64,000 bases of DNA from Ottelia alismoides (taxonomy: Eukaryota; Streptophyta; Magnoliopsida; Alismatales; Hydrocharitaceae). This document shows, piece after piece, positions 43,743 through 53,015 of this stretch (within the stretch, counting starts at the first letter, position 1; each line of letters opens with the position of its first letter). The position numbers and the translations under genes are program-made. The stretch is from positions 7,562,501-7,626,500 of the forward strand of contig JAZKJV010011400.1 in NCBI GenBank assembly GCA_037367405.1, written 5' to 3'. The notes beneath the pieces were generated by a model. The model did not search any database. It was not told the origin of the DNA and saw only the letters and a program-made list of their open reading frames with translations.

Positions 43743-45380
43743 TTAGGGCACGCGCTGCAGGTTCAGTTCATAGAACCATAGATCATCGTTGGGGACATCC
43801 AGTTCGATCTTGATGAACTCACCCTTGGCGTTGGCCACGAAATGAGCGGTGCCGGCATCGAACCAGGCAAACTCGTTGCGCCAACGCAGCACAAATGTGT
43901 CGTAGTGCAAGTGCTCCAAGTCCGCCACCAGGGCAGGGTAGGGCAAGAGCTTGAAGACTAACTTGTTATCATTGGTCACTTCGACCACCGCTTCGCCATA
44001 CAGCGGGCAGCGGAACTTGCCAGCGTAAGCCGTCGGCGGATGGCTGGGTAAAGTGCCTTCGACCACTTTGGTGGTCGCTTTGGCGATCCGTGCTTCGAAC
44101 TCTTCACGCGACTTCTTGAACTGCTCAAGATTCTCGGCGCTCCAATCCTTTTGCTCGCCACCCAAGACCAGGTCGATGGCGCGATAGGCAATCAGGCTGG
44201 AGATCGATGTCATGCTGTTGGTCAACACAACCACGCCCAACTTCTGTTCGGGAACCAGCACGACCTGCGAATACATGCCATCGTAACCTCCGCCATGAGC
44301 CACTAGCTTCACACCCTTGTAATCCGACAACGCCCAACCCAAGCCATAAGCGCGAAAGTGCGTCGATGGAAACCGACTGGAAGGTTTTAAGGGACTTTTC
44401 AAGACCGTATGCGCTTGCCACATTTCATGACTGGCTGCTTCGCTGAACAGGCGTTGGTCTCCCGATAACTGACCAGCCCGCAACTGAGCACGCATCCAGT
44501 TTGACATCTCGTCGGCGCTAGAGATCAGCCCGCCAGCCGCGGCCATACTGTCCCAGTTCATCCAGGGGATCGGTTTGGAAGAATCCTTAAGCGTCTTGTG
44601 CGGAGTCGCATAGTTACCGGCGCTAGCCAGGTCGCGCACACTGGTCACCGTGCGCTGCATTTCGAGGGGCATAAGTATGCGCGACTTGATGAACTCTGAC
44701 CAGCTTTGCCCGCTGACCGCCTCGATAACTTCTCCGGCTGCCAGGAACATCAGATTCGAGTAACCATAATCAGCGCGAAAAACGCCCGCCGGCTCCAGGT
44801 GTACGGCCCGCTGCAGGATCTCTTTGGGCTTGTAGCCAGTTCCCCACCATAACAAGTCGCCACTAAAGGTCCCCAAGCCGCTTCGATGACACAGTAAGTC
44901 TCGCACTCGAATGTCGGCGCTGGCCACTGGGTCTTTCAAGCGGAACCAAGGCAGATGCTGACTGACGCGGTCATCCCACTTCAGTTTGCCTTCATCAACC
45001 AAGATTGCCAGAGCGGCTGCGGTGAACGCTTTCGAATTCGAAGCAATCGCAAATAGGGTATCGGCATCGACTTTATCGGCTGTGCCAACCTGCTTGACAC
45101 CGTAGCCCTTGCTGAGCCAGACTTTGTCGTCTTTCACCAGCGCTACGGCCAGGCCGGGCACCTGCCAGTCGGCCAGGGCCTTGCTGATCTCCTGGTCCAA
45201 GGCATTGACCAGCGTGTTCTGGCTGTCGAGCGTCTCACTGGTGGTGGCCAGCGACTGGCTAACCAGGTCCTGCCCCGAGCACGTCGAATACAATTCCGTC
45301 CCATACATGCCCGAGGTAGCCAGGCAAACGAGCAGGCCAATACGCAAGAGCGGGACCGGTAGGCACAAGAAAGCAGTCAC
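43743..45380 (-). CDS. Exported class-C beta-lactamase-type serine hydrolase with DUF3471-like tail
   Basis: 545 residues. Signal peptide (LRIGLLVCLATSGMYG). Active-site motifs: S114-N-S-K117 in FAIASNSKAFT, Y207-S-N209 in DYGYSNLMFLAAGEV, and HGG in VKLVAHGGGYDGMYSQVVL. The final ~130 residues (YAGKFRCPLYGEAVVEVTNDNKLVFKLLPYPALVADL) form a lipocalin-like DUF3471 domain, common in such peptidases and esterases. The family includes D-aminopeptidases, esterases and penicillin-recognising enzymes; antibiotic resistance cannot be inferred. Divergent repeats lie upstream. Confidence 0.92.
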   Translation of the reverse strand: MTAFLCLPVPLLRIGLLVCLATSGMYGTELYSTCSGQDLVSQSLATTSETLDSQNTLVNALDQEISKALADWQVPGLAVALVKDDKVWLSKGYGVKQVGTADKVDADTLFAIASNSKAFTAAALAILVDEGKLKWDDRVSQHLPWFRLKDPVASADIRVRDLLCHRSGLGTFSGDLLWWGTGYKPKEILQRAVHLEPAGVFRADYGYSNLMFLAAGEVIEAVSGQSWSEFIKSRILMPLEMQRTVTSVRDLASAGNYATPHKTLKDSSKPIPWMNWDSMAAAGGLISSADEMSNWMRAQLRAGQLSGDQRLFSEAASHEMWQAHTVLKSPLKPSSRFPSTHFRAYGLGWALSDYKGVKLVAHGGGYDGMYSQVVLVPEQKLGVVVLTNSMTSISSLIAYRAIDLVLGGEQKDWSAENLEQFKKSREEFEARIAKATTKVVEGTLPSHPPTAYAGKFRCPLYGEAVVEVTNDNKLVFKLLPYPALVADLEHLHYDTFVLRWRNEFAWFDAGTAHFVANAKGEFIKIELDVPNDDLWFYELNLQRVP

Positions 45381-45408
45381 GAAAACCTCGATGAAAATCA
45401 GAGCTGTG

Positions 45409-45780
45409 GTAAGGAACCGTAAAAAAATAAATGACCGGACTTAGCGTAGGAAAAGAGTCAAGCACTCAGTATAAGCAGCCAACTGCGAGTGTTCGCGTGG
45501 ATCTTAAATGGACAGCGCCACTTGGCAAGCTGGGCAAACTCACTGGACGAAGTCTTCGTAGCCACCGCTGCCAAGCGGTGGAAAGCGTTAACTTTCGCGT
45601 CCACCGTCTGGCGACGGTGGCTACGCCAAGTGGCGCTGTCCAATTAATAACCTGCATGCATAAGACGTGTCGCTTCGACGACCACGCCCCACCAAGGCTA
45701 CATGAAACACTTTGCAACGGCCTCGCCTGAATTTCTGCTGCACTGTGAGTCCGGTCATTTATTTTTTTACGGATCCTAAC
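45409..45780. mobile_element. 372-bp MITE-like element with 32-bp terminal inverted repeats
   Basis: The left end 45409-45440 (GTAAGGAACCG, TAAAAAAATAAATGACCGGAC) matches the inverted right end 45749-45780 with two mismatches in 32 bp; the inner 24 bp are perfect. No transposase is encoded. The interior carries a REP family 1 composite (45509-45642) that has its own 17-bp inverted boundary. No flanking target duplication was recognised. Confidence 0.75.
45509..45642. repeat. Complete REP family 1 composite with 17-bp inverted boundaries
   Basis: TGGACAGCGCCACTTGG (45509-45525) and CCAAGTGGCGCTGTCCA (45626-45642) are perfect inverted copies. Between them lie GTAGCCACCGCTGCCAAGC + GGTGGAAAGCGTTAAC and the hairpin CCACCGTCTGGCGACGGTGG. 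This is the most complete unit in the window and serves as reference for the broken copy at 5527-5850. Confidence 0.85.
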
Positions 45781-45945
45781 GTTCAAGCACAGTTATTGAT
45801 TGTAGATTTCAGCCTTCAAAATTCAAACAAAGTCCCGGAATTCTGCAGTCAGCTTACCCGGCCATCCTACTTGACATGGCCCCTAAACACTCTTACGTTC
45901 TTTTGAATGTCAGAGTATTGGCCGTGCAAACCGAGGACTAAGGCG

Positions 45946-46884
45946 ATGAATTTCCGATTGATCGTTGGCAGCGTGGTAGCGGTACTGGGACTGATCCTGC
46001 CGGCCAATTTGCGCGCCGAGATAGGGCTGATCTCTCCGGCTGAGGCACACAAACTGATTACCCAATCGACCGATGCCAACAGACCGATCGTACTGGATAC
46101 TCGAGGCGGATACAAAGATTATTTTCGTAGCCACTTGCCCCGCGCTCACCACATCAACTTCGATACTCTGCGTGGAACGGATCTCGGCGTTCCCGTCCAG
46201 TACTTGCCAGATGAGCTGACCGTGGCCTTGCTCAACCGCGCCGGTGTTACGCCCGGTCGCACGCACTTGATTTATGCTACTGGCGATAAACTGCCCAACG
46301 ACGAGATTCTCAGTGCCAGTATGGTTGCTTATGTACTGGAGAAGTTTGGAGTCGAGGACATTCGGATCGTCGATGGGGGCCTGGCGGGCTGGCAAGCTGC
46401 TGGTCTGCCAGTAACACAAGAGTACTTTGGTAATCCTCCTGGCAAGGTAACGTCGCTGAAGCGCCCTGAGATCGGCATCAGTCTGGACGAACTCTTGAAC
46501 AAGAAATCACAACCTGGCGTCGTCGTGGTAGATGCTCGACCAATCAATGAGTACTTGGGCAAGGACGACATCTGGTTGCGCAAAGGCCATATCCCCGGTG
46601 CCATCAGCTTTCATTGGGCTCGGCTCATGGAGGCAAACAACACACATCAATTCTTGTCGCTTGAACGCAACCAGGCCGAGTTGAACTCGGTGGGACTGAC
46701 GCCTGACAAAGAAATCATCGTCTACTGCGGCACCTCGCGTGAGGGCAGTTTGTTGCGGTTCTACTTGCAGCATGTCGCCGGCTATCCCCAGGTGCGCTTG
46801 TACGAAGGGTCATGGAAGGAGTATGTATCGCTGAAAGAGCATCCCGCCGAGACCAAGGAAAACAAACTCGGCCAGGGGCTATAA
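45946..46884 (+). CDS. Exported two-domain rhodanese (sulfurtransferase)
   Basis: About 312 residues from ATG 45946 (the frame opens at 45907). Signal peptide (FRLIVGSVVAVLGLILPANLRA). Domain 1 (LISPAEAHKLITQ ... IRIVDGGLAGWQAAG) has no Cys in its loop (IYATGDKLPN) and is inactive. Domain 2 (ISLDELLNK ... VRLYEGSWKEY) has the active loop VYCGTSREGS (Cys ~259). It should transfer sulfane sulfur, for example from thiosulfate, in the periplasm. Only 1 bp separates its stop from the GTG of the PiT-type permease, so the two are co-translated. Confidence 0.9.
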   Translation: MNFRLIVGSVVAVLGLILPANLRAEIGLISPAEAHKLITQSTDANRPIVLDTRGGYKDYFRSHLPRAHHINFDTLRGTDLGVPVQYLPDELTVALLNRAGVTPGRTHLIYATGDKLPNDEILSASMVAYVLEKFGVEDIRIVDGGLAGWQAAGLPVTQEYFGNPPGKVTSLKRPEIGISLDELLNKKSQPGVVVVDARPINEYLGKDDIWLRKGHIPGAISFHWARLMEANNTHQFLSLERNQAELNSVGLTPDKEIIVYCGTSREGSLLRFYLQHVAGYPQVRLYEGSWKEYVSLKEHPAETKENKLGQGL

Positions 46885-46885
46885 G

Positions 46886-47836
46886 GTGCTGACCGGTCTG
46901 CTGGTGGCATCGGTTTTATTCGTAGCCTTCACCAATGGCGCCAATGCTAATTTCAAAGGAGTCGCTTCGCTCTATGGCAGCGGTACTGCCAGCCTGAAGG
47001 TAGCCATGGCCTGGGGTACAGGTTTGACGCTGGCTGGCTCTTTGGCGGCTCTGTATGTGGCAGGCGGAATGCTCCACACGTTTGGTGGCCGCGGAATAGT
47101 CGCTGACCAATTGGCTCAAACGCCCAAGTTTTGTAGCGCGGTGGCTTTGGGTGCAGCCATGACCAGTTTCCTGGCCACTCGCGGTGGCTTTCCAGTATCG
47201 ACCACGCATGCACTATTGGGCGGGCTGGTTGGTGCAGGCTGGATGGGCTGTGGTTGGGACGTCAACCTGATGGCCCTGGGACCCGCAGTGGTCTATCCGC
47301 TGATCTTCAGCCCGGTGATCGCTCTGACAATCGGTGCCGTGATTACGTATGTGCTAAGGCGGCTGAAGCGTTTGCCCACGATCCGCTCCAAGGGTTTGGA
47401 CATGGCACACTTTATCAGTACAGGAGCGGCCAGTTTTGCTCGGGGCCTGAACGATACGCCGAAGATGGTGGCCCTGATGTTCGTCGTTGAAGGAGTTGAC
47501 GTTAGCCTGAGCTTCTTGACCATCGCGCTGATGATCGCGACCGGCGGCCTGCTGGATGCGCGTAACGTGGCTGAAACGCTGGGCAAGAAGATCACCGACA
47601 TCAACCCGGGGGACGGACTGATTGCCAGTATCGTGACAGCCGGACTGGTTATTAGCGCCAGCCTATACAGCCTGCCCGTCAGCACCACGCATGTCAGTGT
47701 GGGTTCCCTGATAGGGATTGGACTTGCCTCGCGAAACATCCATTGGCCCAAGGCTCGCGAAGTGATGCTGGCCTGGGTCTGCACTGTGCCGTGTGGCGCG
47801 GCGATCTCGGCGGCCGTGTACTGGTGCCTTTCGTAG
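46886..47836 (+). CDS. PiT-family anion permease with altered signature
   Basis: 316 residues from a GTG with AGGGG upstream. About ten TM segments, with the inverted duplication typical of PiT carriers: TNGANANFKGVASLYGSG early and ARGLNDTPKMVALMF late, each followed by STTH (FPVSTTHALLGG and LPVSTTHVSVGS). The usual GANDxxN in the first repeat reads GANANFK, lacking the Asp. The family transports phosphate, but CysP members carry sulfate. The tight coupling with a rhodanese makes a sulfur oxyanion plausible here. No PhoU-like gene follows. Confidence 0.9.
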   Translation: MLTGLLVASVLFVAFTNGANANFKGVASLYGSGTASLKVAMAWGTGLTLAGSLAALYVAGGMLHTFGGRGIVADQLAQTPKFCSAVALGAAMTSFLATRGGFPVSTTHALLGGLVGAGWMGCGWDVNLMALGPAVVYPLIFSPVIALTIGAVITYVLRRLKRLPTIRSKGLDMAHFISTGAASFARGLNDTPKMVALMFVVEGVDVSLSFLTIALMIATGGLLDARNVAETLGKKITDINPGDGLIASIVTAGLVISASLYSLPVSTTHVSVGSLIGIGLASRNIHWPKAREVMLAWVCTVPCGAAISAAVYWCLS

Positions 47837-47903
47837 CCACCGTCGCCGGACGGTGGATGTGAAGGTAAGCGTTTTCCGCCGCTTGGCAGCGGTGGCTACG
47901 AAT
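47834..47903. repeat. REP family 1 pair
   Basis: CGTAGCCACCGTCGCCGG + ACGGTGG and CCGCCGCTTGGCAGCGGTGG + CTACGAAT, two hairpins separated by ATGTGAAGGTAAGCGTTTT. Overlaps the last codon of the permease gene and separates it from the convergent chemoreceptor gene; it could act as a bidirectional terminator. Confidence 0.8.
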
Positions 47904-47935
47904 ACAACTGGCCAAGTTACTCTTTCGGTCGCGCT

Positions 47936-49459
47936 TTATGCACCTAAGGTTGCTTCATACTTAAAGCGACCGACCAGTTGTTGCAGTTGGTTGGCCATGC
48001 GCGACAATTCGTTAGCCGCTTGTTGCGTATCGCTGGCCCCTTGCAGAGTGCAATGAGCCGTGGAAGCGACTGAGGTGATGTTCTGCGCGATTTCGTCGCT
48101 ACCTTTACAAGCCTCGCTGACGTTGCGCCCCATTTCCAGTGATGTCGCGGTCTGTTCTTCAACTGCGCTAGCGATCGTGCTGGAGAGGTCGTTGATATGG
48201 TTGATGACATTGCTGATTTGTAGAATGGCCGAAACAGCGCCTTGTGTATCCGCCTGGATAGCTTCGATTTTCAAGCTGATGTCTTCGGTCGCTTTGGCCG
48301 TCTCCTTGGCCAGTTCTTTAACTTCGTTGGCAACCACGGCAAAACCCTTGCCAGATTCGCCGGCTCGAGCCGCTTCGATCGTGGCATTCAGGGCAAGCAA
48401 ATTCGTTTGCTCGGCGATCGAAGTAATGACCTTGACGACCTTGCCGATCTCTGCCGAACTCTCGCCCAGTTTGGAGACGGTGGTGTTAGTATTGTTGGCC
48501 ACCTCGACAGCATGCCTGGAGACCTTGGCTGCTTCGGAAGCACTTTTGGCGATTTCACGAATGGCCGCATTCATTTCGTCAACGCCGGTCGTAACTGTCT
48601 GCACGCTCTGGCTGACCTGGGCAGAGGACGCTGACACGATATTGGCTTGTGATGACGTTTTATCGGCCGAAGTAGACATCTGCGCGCTGACGGCGGCCAG
48701 TTCTTCGGAGGCACCTGCCAGGGTCGACGCGTTTTGGGCGATAGAGGCAATGCTGAGTCTCAAGTCGGCCAGAAACTGGTCCAGCCCCATGGCCATTTGA
48801 CCGATGGCATCATCGCCACGAACCTCGATTGGGTGAGTCAAGTCTCCACGAGCAGCTTGATAGACAACTTTCAGCATGGCGTTGACGTTATCCTTCAAGT
48901 CCTCGCGTTCTTGGACCTGGCTGGTTACGTCCGAAGCGAACTTGATAAAACGAATTGGCTTGCCATGTCGATCGAAGATGGGGTTGTAGGAGGCTTGAAT
49001 CCAAACGACTCGGCCACCTTTGCCCACACGCTTGTACTCTGCTGAAGTAAACTCGCCGCGACGTAAGTTATCCCAGAATTCGGTGTAAGCCGGGGAGCTC
49101 TTGTAGGACTCTTCGACAAACATGCTGTGATGTTTTCCGACGATCTCCTCCTGCGAGTAGCCCAGTGTTTGCAGAAAGTTTTGATTGGCATATCGAACCG
49201 TGCCATCGAAGTTAAATTCGATCACCGCTTGAGAGCGTTCCATCGCGGCCACTTTGGCCGCGTTTTCTGTCGCCAAGTGGTTCATCCAATGCAACCAGCG
49301 AGACATCAGTACGCTCAGTCCCGCAACTACGACGACTGCAGTACTACCGGTTGCCCAACTTAAGACGCTGCCAGCCAGCCAACTGGAAAACAGGATAGCC
49401 CCTGAGGAAATCAGAAACGTTGCAATCAATACAGACTTTATGGCAAAGGAGAAGTTCAT
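47936..49459 (-). CDS. PAS-containing methyl-accepting chemotaxis protein
   Basis: About 507 residues from ATG 49459 (the frame extends to 49612). Two closely spaced TM segments ([35 protein letters not shown]) leave almost no periplasmic loop, so sensing is cytoplasmic: a PAS domain follows ([23 protein letters not shown] ... [17 protein letters not shown]), like the Aer or heme-PAS receptors. A HAMP-like linker ([20 protein letters not shown]) leads into the signalling coil, with the hairpin tip [19 protein letters not shown] and [13 protein letters not shown]. No other chemotaxis gene is in the window. Confidence 0.92.
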   Translation of the reverse strand: MNFSFAIKSVLIATFLISSGAILFSSWLAGSVLSWATGSTAVVVVAGLSVLMSRWLHWMNHLATENAAKVAAMERSQAVIEFNFDGTVRYANQNFLQTLGYSQEEIVGKHHSMFVEESYKSSPAYTEFWDNLRRGEFTSAEYKRVGKGGRVVWIQASYNPIFDRHGKPIRFIKFASDVTSQVQEREDLKDNVNAMLKVVYQAARGDLTHPIEVRGDDAIGQMAMGLDQFLADLRLSIASIAQNASTLAGASEELAAVSAQMSTSADKTSSQANIVSASSAQVSQSVQTVTTGVDEMNAAIREIAKSASEAAKVSRHAVEVANNTNTTVSKLGESSAEIGKVVKVITSIAEQTNLLALNATIEAARAGESGKGFAVVANEVKELAKETAKATEDISLKIEAIQADTQGAVSAILQISNVINHINDLSSTIASAVEEQTATSLEMGRNVSEACKGSDEIAQNITSVASTAHCTLQGASDTQQAANELSRMANQLQQLVGRFKYEATLGA

Positions 49460-49832
49460 GTTCAGCTCGTAAGAGATAGCGTAATCAAGGGACTGCCGCT
49501 GCCCGGAGCCCAAGCTCGGGGGGCAGGTGCGAGTCGAGTCACAGGGCGGCCGAGAAGAAGGTCCAGGGACCAAGCCTCCCCAAGCAGCGCTCACAGGAGC
49601 ATAGGTCACCATTAATCGCTGTCCAGCAAAATCGTCACAACACCGAGATCCGATATCCCCTCAAAATCAAAAAAACAGCTCGCACTTAGCAGCCTGGTAG
49701 CAATTGCGAGCTAGAGAGACATTTCAACTCGCAATCAAAGCTCAAACGAACGTGTGATTGCCTGCCCGCTGCGGCGAAGGACCGTGACGAGATGACGTAT
49801 GCAAGAGCACGGCCAAAGTGTAGCCCGCGCAG

Positions 49833-49880
49833 CCCAGAGCCGCCGAAGCCCAGAACCGCCGAAGCCCAGAACCGCCGAAG
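49833..49880. repeat. Three tandem 16-bp units
   Basis: CCCAGAACCGCCGAAG repeated three times (first copy CCCAGAGCCGCCGAAG) 50 bp downstream of the tRNA-Lys gene. The 49460-49929 gap holds nothing else recognised. Confidence 0.9.
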
Positions 49881-49929
49881 CCTGGCGTTGCCACCCGCAT
49901 AGAGAGTTGCGATGACGCAATTTGCGGAG

Positions 49930-50002
49930 TGAGGGCGGTGGGACTCGAACCCACGACCAACGGATTAAAAGTCCGTTGCTCTACCGACTGAGCTACGCCC
50001 TC
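49930..50002 (-). tRNA. tRNA-Lys (anticodon TTT)
   Basis: Cloverleaf on the minus strand: acceptor GAGGGCG / CGCCCTC, D-arm GCTC-AGTCGGTA-GAGC, anticodon arm ACGGA-CTTTTAA-TCCGT with anticodon TTT, T-arm GTGGG-TTCGAGT-CCCAC and discriminator A. CCA is not encoded. Confidence 0.97.
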
Positions 50003-50161
50003 GGGTGATCAATTTCGCCTAAATATAGCCTGGATCCATTTTCGGTGAACCCCTGTTGGGCAATTCTGGCAGGCTGTTTACCGCAAGAAGCTTCCGGGGT
50101 TCACAAGGCCGGCGCGGTCCGAGCCCCAGAAAATTCGCCGAGGCTCAAGGGATATGCGGCA

Positions 50162-50719
50162 TTAGGGCTTGGAGATGCTGGCCCGGATCGTCAACTCCGT
50201 GGCAGAAGCCCGCTTGGAACTGCAGAAGAAGACTGCGTTGGAATTGACTGGTTTGAGCGTTTGCTGGGCGCTCTCCATGTGCAAAGCGGCGTGTACGAAA
50301 TAGAAGCTGTCCAAATTCCGGAAGAAGCCGTTGTTGAGCACACGGGAGATGGCTACGTGAACATCCCGATCGGCCTTGATCCGACTGTCCCACTTGATGT
50401 GGACAGTTAGCGACTTGCATCGCGGATCAAAGATCCACTGGGCTTGAACCGGGTAGGACACGCCAGGCGAGAATTCGCACTGCGCTCGATCGATGCCTTT
50501 GCGTTTGTTGCCTCGCGCCTGAAAGGCTTCATACAACATCAATTGGGCTTGCTCAGCCGGAGTACACTGCGCCAGTCCCAATAGCCGTTGATGTTCTGGT
50601 ACAGGGGTAACCAAGGAGCCTTGCGGACCGTGCGTACCGACGGGCATCGTAGGCACCGGTCGCGGACCGCAGCCTGCCACAATCAAGATCAGCCATAGGA
50701 ATCCAATTCTCTGTGCCAT
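50162..50719 (-). CDS. Putative lipoprotein, unknown function
   Basis: 185 residues. A lipoprotein signal peptide MAQRIGFLWLILIVAGCG with lipobox VAGC. A Pro/Gly-rich linker precedes a compact domain with YPVQAQWIFDPRCKSLTVHI and two further Cys. No family recognised. Convergent neighbours and tRNA-Lys downstream suggest a single-gene unit. Confidence 0.75.
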   Translation of the reverse strand: MAQRIGFLWLILIVAGCGPRPVPTMPVGTHGPQGSLVTPVPEHQRLLGLAQCTPAEQAQLMLYEAFQARGNKRKGIDRAQCEFSPGVSYPVQAQWIFDPRCKSLTVHIKWDSRIKADRDVHVAISRVLNNGFFRNLDSFYFVHAALHMESAQQTLKPVNSNAVFFCSSKRASATELTIRASISKP

Positions 50720-51223
50720 CGTGTACCAGACGAATGCATAAGGGCAAATACAGTCCTCAGTCGCTTCCTCCGAACTGCCTACTCATCTTATACCAAATTC
50801 GGCCCGAGAGAACACAAAAAGAAAAGAGGCCACCAACCACCCATAACCACTTACGCCCGAGTAAAGCGATCACAAATGATTGGCGACCCATAGGCGCTAA
50901 ACCGAAACCACACCGTTGCCGACATGGCCCCTCATCGGCTATCGCGCTGCGAGAATTCTCTATCACCAAGGCCTGAAATGCTATAAGCGAGTCACGGTTT
51001 TTTTGATTTTTTCAAAAAAATCTCTTTCGGTTTGGCAAGCTTTTCCATCTGAATCCCACACCTGTCAAAACAGGCTAAACTTAAAGGGGTGGACCAGAGC
51101 GATATCACCGCAGCCAGTCCCAGCCAAGCCTCAGGTTTGCTCGCACAAGAGCACCTGTGGCTCTCTTAGTGCCATGAACAAAGTTACTGAGGCAAGTTTG
51201 GATTCATTGAGGACGTTGACACC
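50720..51223. other. Intergenic region, no gene seen
   Basis: 504 bp. The only structure noticed is an A/T inverted run GATTTTTT-CA-AAAAAATC at 51005-51022, which lacks a usable loop. Short frames across it have no ribosome site or recognisable sequence. Confidence 0.5.
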
Positions 51224-51706
51224 TTGGACCAACCCAAACGGGAATTCGAGTACATCCATGACCCCGACATGATCGACGACATCACCGAGGCCGCCTTCCT
51301 GGCTCAAGAGTGGCTCGGTTTGGGTGGACAACGACCCTCAACCAGCAAGAACGTTGCCGCCGTAGACCTCTATGTTGCCGATCTTGTCAGCAGAGGCGTC
51401 AAGAATCAGGAAGACGCCGACCCAGAGGAACAGGCTTTTGTGCTGGGCTGTCTGTGGGGCGAATGCCTGGTCGCAACGTTTCGATGGGCATGGGTGAAGG
51501 TCAAGTTCGACGAGTCAAACTTTGTCATCGGCGTGGCTTCGCCTGATCAAAGCCTGGTCATCTATCCCTTCTATTACTTGCTGCAATGTTTCGATGGCGA
51601 ACGATCCGTGTCCATCTATCAATCCTTCCAAGTCCTCAGTGAACCGGGCCGCGTTCCTCGCTTGCCGCCAGGGACCTTCGAGAACGTGATGGATCATATC
51701 GACTGA
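51224..51706 (+). CDS. Hypothetical acidic protein with a non-ATG start
   Basis: 160 residues from a TTG with GAGGAC upstream. The frame is open back to 51191 but offers no ATG or GTG; the only ATG nearby (51174) is in another frame. The body looks coding: YVADLVSRGVKNQEDADPEEQAFVLGCLWGECLVATFRWAWVKV, then SLVIYPFYYLLQCF. Composition and codon use agree with the neighbours. No family recognised. Confidence 0.65.
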   Translation: MDQPKREFEYIHDPDMIDDITEAAFLAQEWLGLGGQRPSTSKNVAAVDLYVADLVSRGVKNQEDADPEEQAFVLGCLWGECLVATFRWAWVKVKFDESNFVIGVASPDQSLVIYPFYYLLQCFDGERSVSIYQSFQVLSEPGRVPRLPPGTFENVMDHID

Positions 51707-51851
51707 GATACCGGGTGACGTACTTTGGGGCATAACGCCCATTTACACCCGCTCAGTCGCGTCGGTTGTAACGATTGCTCCACCGATACCACTGCGACCT
51801 GCGTGTTTGACTAGGCGGAAACCCGGCGTTGGGTTCGTCCGCAAGCTAAAC

Positions 51852-53015
51852 ATGGATATCTCAGTCGTCGCAAAGTTTCGCGCGCAAATCCATCCGTCGC
51901 AGTTGGCAGAGCATCCCATGTTGACCATCCAATTAATCGACCAGTCCGAGTCGTTAAACGAGTTGATCGGCCAGTGGGATCGGCTGTATTGCCCCTCACC
52001 CATGCAATCACCGCTATGGATGCTCAATGCCTGGCATGCCTATCGCAAACAAGGTGAGTCCTTAAACGTGATCGCGATGCGAGCTGGCGACGGACGTCTG
52101 GTCGGCCTGGTTCCATGGTACCGTCAAGAAGGATTTGCGACCGGCACGACCTTGAGATTTCTCGGTGATGGCCCCATTTGCAGCGATTTCCAGTCGATCC
52201 TGCATTGCCCCGAACATGCCACAGAGGTCCAACAAACGCTGGTTGAGTGGTTGGTCAGTGGACAACAGAAATGGGATCAGTTGGAACTGGAGGGCTGCTG
52301 CCAGTCGGACGCCTGGATGACTGCGTTTCACCAAGAGATGGCTTCGCGCGGCCACGTCACGCATTGGAAGCCAACGCTCAATACATGGCGGATTGATCTG
52401 GAACAAGGCTGGGATACGATCCAAGCCAATTTCTCCAGAACTCAGCGAGCTCAGATCCGCAATTTCCTCAACCGCTTTGAAAAGGGCAACTTCCAGTTGC
52501 AACTGGCCTCCAACCAGCCAGGCAACTTTCAGTTCTTTATCGAAGAGCTAATTCGACTGCATCAATTGCGCTGGCAATCAGTAGGTCAGCCGGGCTGCTT
52601 CGCTGCCCCTAACTTCAAACAATTCTTCCAGCACGCCATGCATGACATGCTTATCGATGGATCGGCTGAAATTGCTCTGCTGGAACGGGAGGGTCGCGCC
52701 GTAGCCGCCAACGCATGGCTGATGCGCAACAAGATCGCCTTCGGTTACCAGTGCGGTCGCGACCCTGCCGAAGACGCCCACAAAGTCGGCAGGATACTGC
52801 TATGTGTCTGTCTGCGTCATCACATCGGCGAAGGCATGATCGCAGTTGATTACCTGCGCGGCGACGAACAGTACAAATCGACGATGCGAGCCCAGCCTAC
52901 ACCCTGTGGTCGACTGCGGATCGTAGCCAAGGCTCGCTTGCCGGAGCTGCGTCACTCGCTCTGGGAGACTTGTCGCGACATGAAATCGCTGTTTACTTCT
53001 GAACAGAGAACTTGA
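51852..53015 (+). CDS. GNAT-type acyltransferase (Acetyltransf_6 / CelD-like)
   Basis: About 387 residues from ATG 51852 (frame opens at 51807). The first half contains WDRLYCPSPMQSPLWMLNAWHAYRK and LVGLVPWYRQEG, and the second the GNAT-like core LREGRAVAAN-type strand (ALLEREGRAVAANAWLMRNKIAFGYQCGRDP) with YKSTMRAQPTPCGRLRI. These match the CelD/BcsL-like family linked to exopolysaccharide or cell-surface modification. Donor and acceptor unknown. Its stop codon overlaps the convergent epimerase gene by 23 bp. Confidence 0.82.
   Translation: MDISVVAKFRAQIHPSQLAEHPMLTIQLIDQSESLNELIGQWDRLYCPSPMQSPLWMLNAWHAYRKQGESLNVIAMRAGDGRLVGLVPWYRQEGFATGTTLRFLGDGPICSDFQSILHCPEHATEVQQTLVEWLVSGQQKWDQLELEGCCQSDAWMTAFHQEMASRGHVTHWKPTLNTWRIDLEQGWDTIQANFSRTQRAQIRNFLNRFEKGNFQLQLASNQPGNFQFFIEELIRLHQLRWQSVGQPGCFAAPNFKQFFQHAMHDMLIDGSAEIALLEREGRAVAANAWLMRNKIAFGYQCGRDPAEDAHKVGRILLCVCLRHHIGEGMIAVDYLRGDEQYKSTMRAQPTPCGRLRIVAKARLPELRHSLWETCRDMKSLFTSEQRT

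Noticed and set aside
43209..43781. 190-residue frame with Pro-Gly-Glu and (Ser-Tyr)n runs
   Set aside because: It is the translation of two microsatellites inside an inverted-repeat segment, with no ribosome site or domain, and it overlaps the end of the serine hydrolase gene.
43743..45380. Antibiotic-resistance beta-lactamase
   Set aside because: SxxK, YxN and HxG motifs are shared by esterases and D-aminopeptidases; the DUF3471-like tail favours the latter groups.
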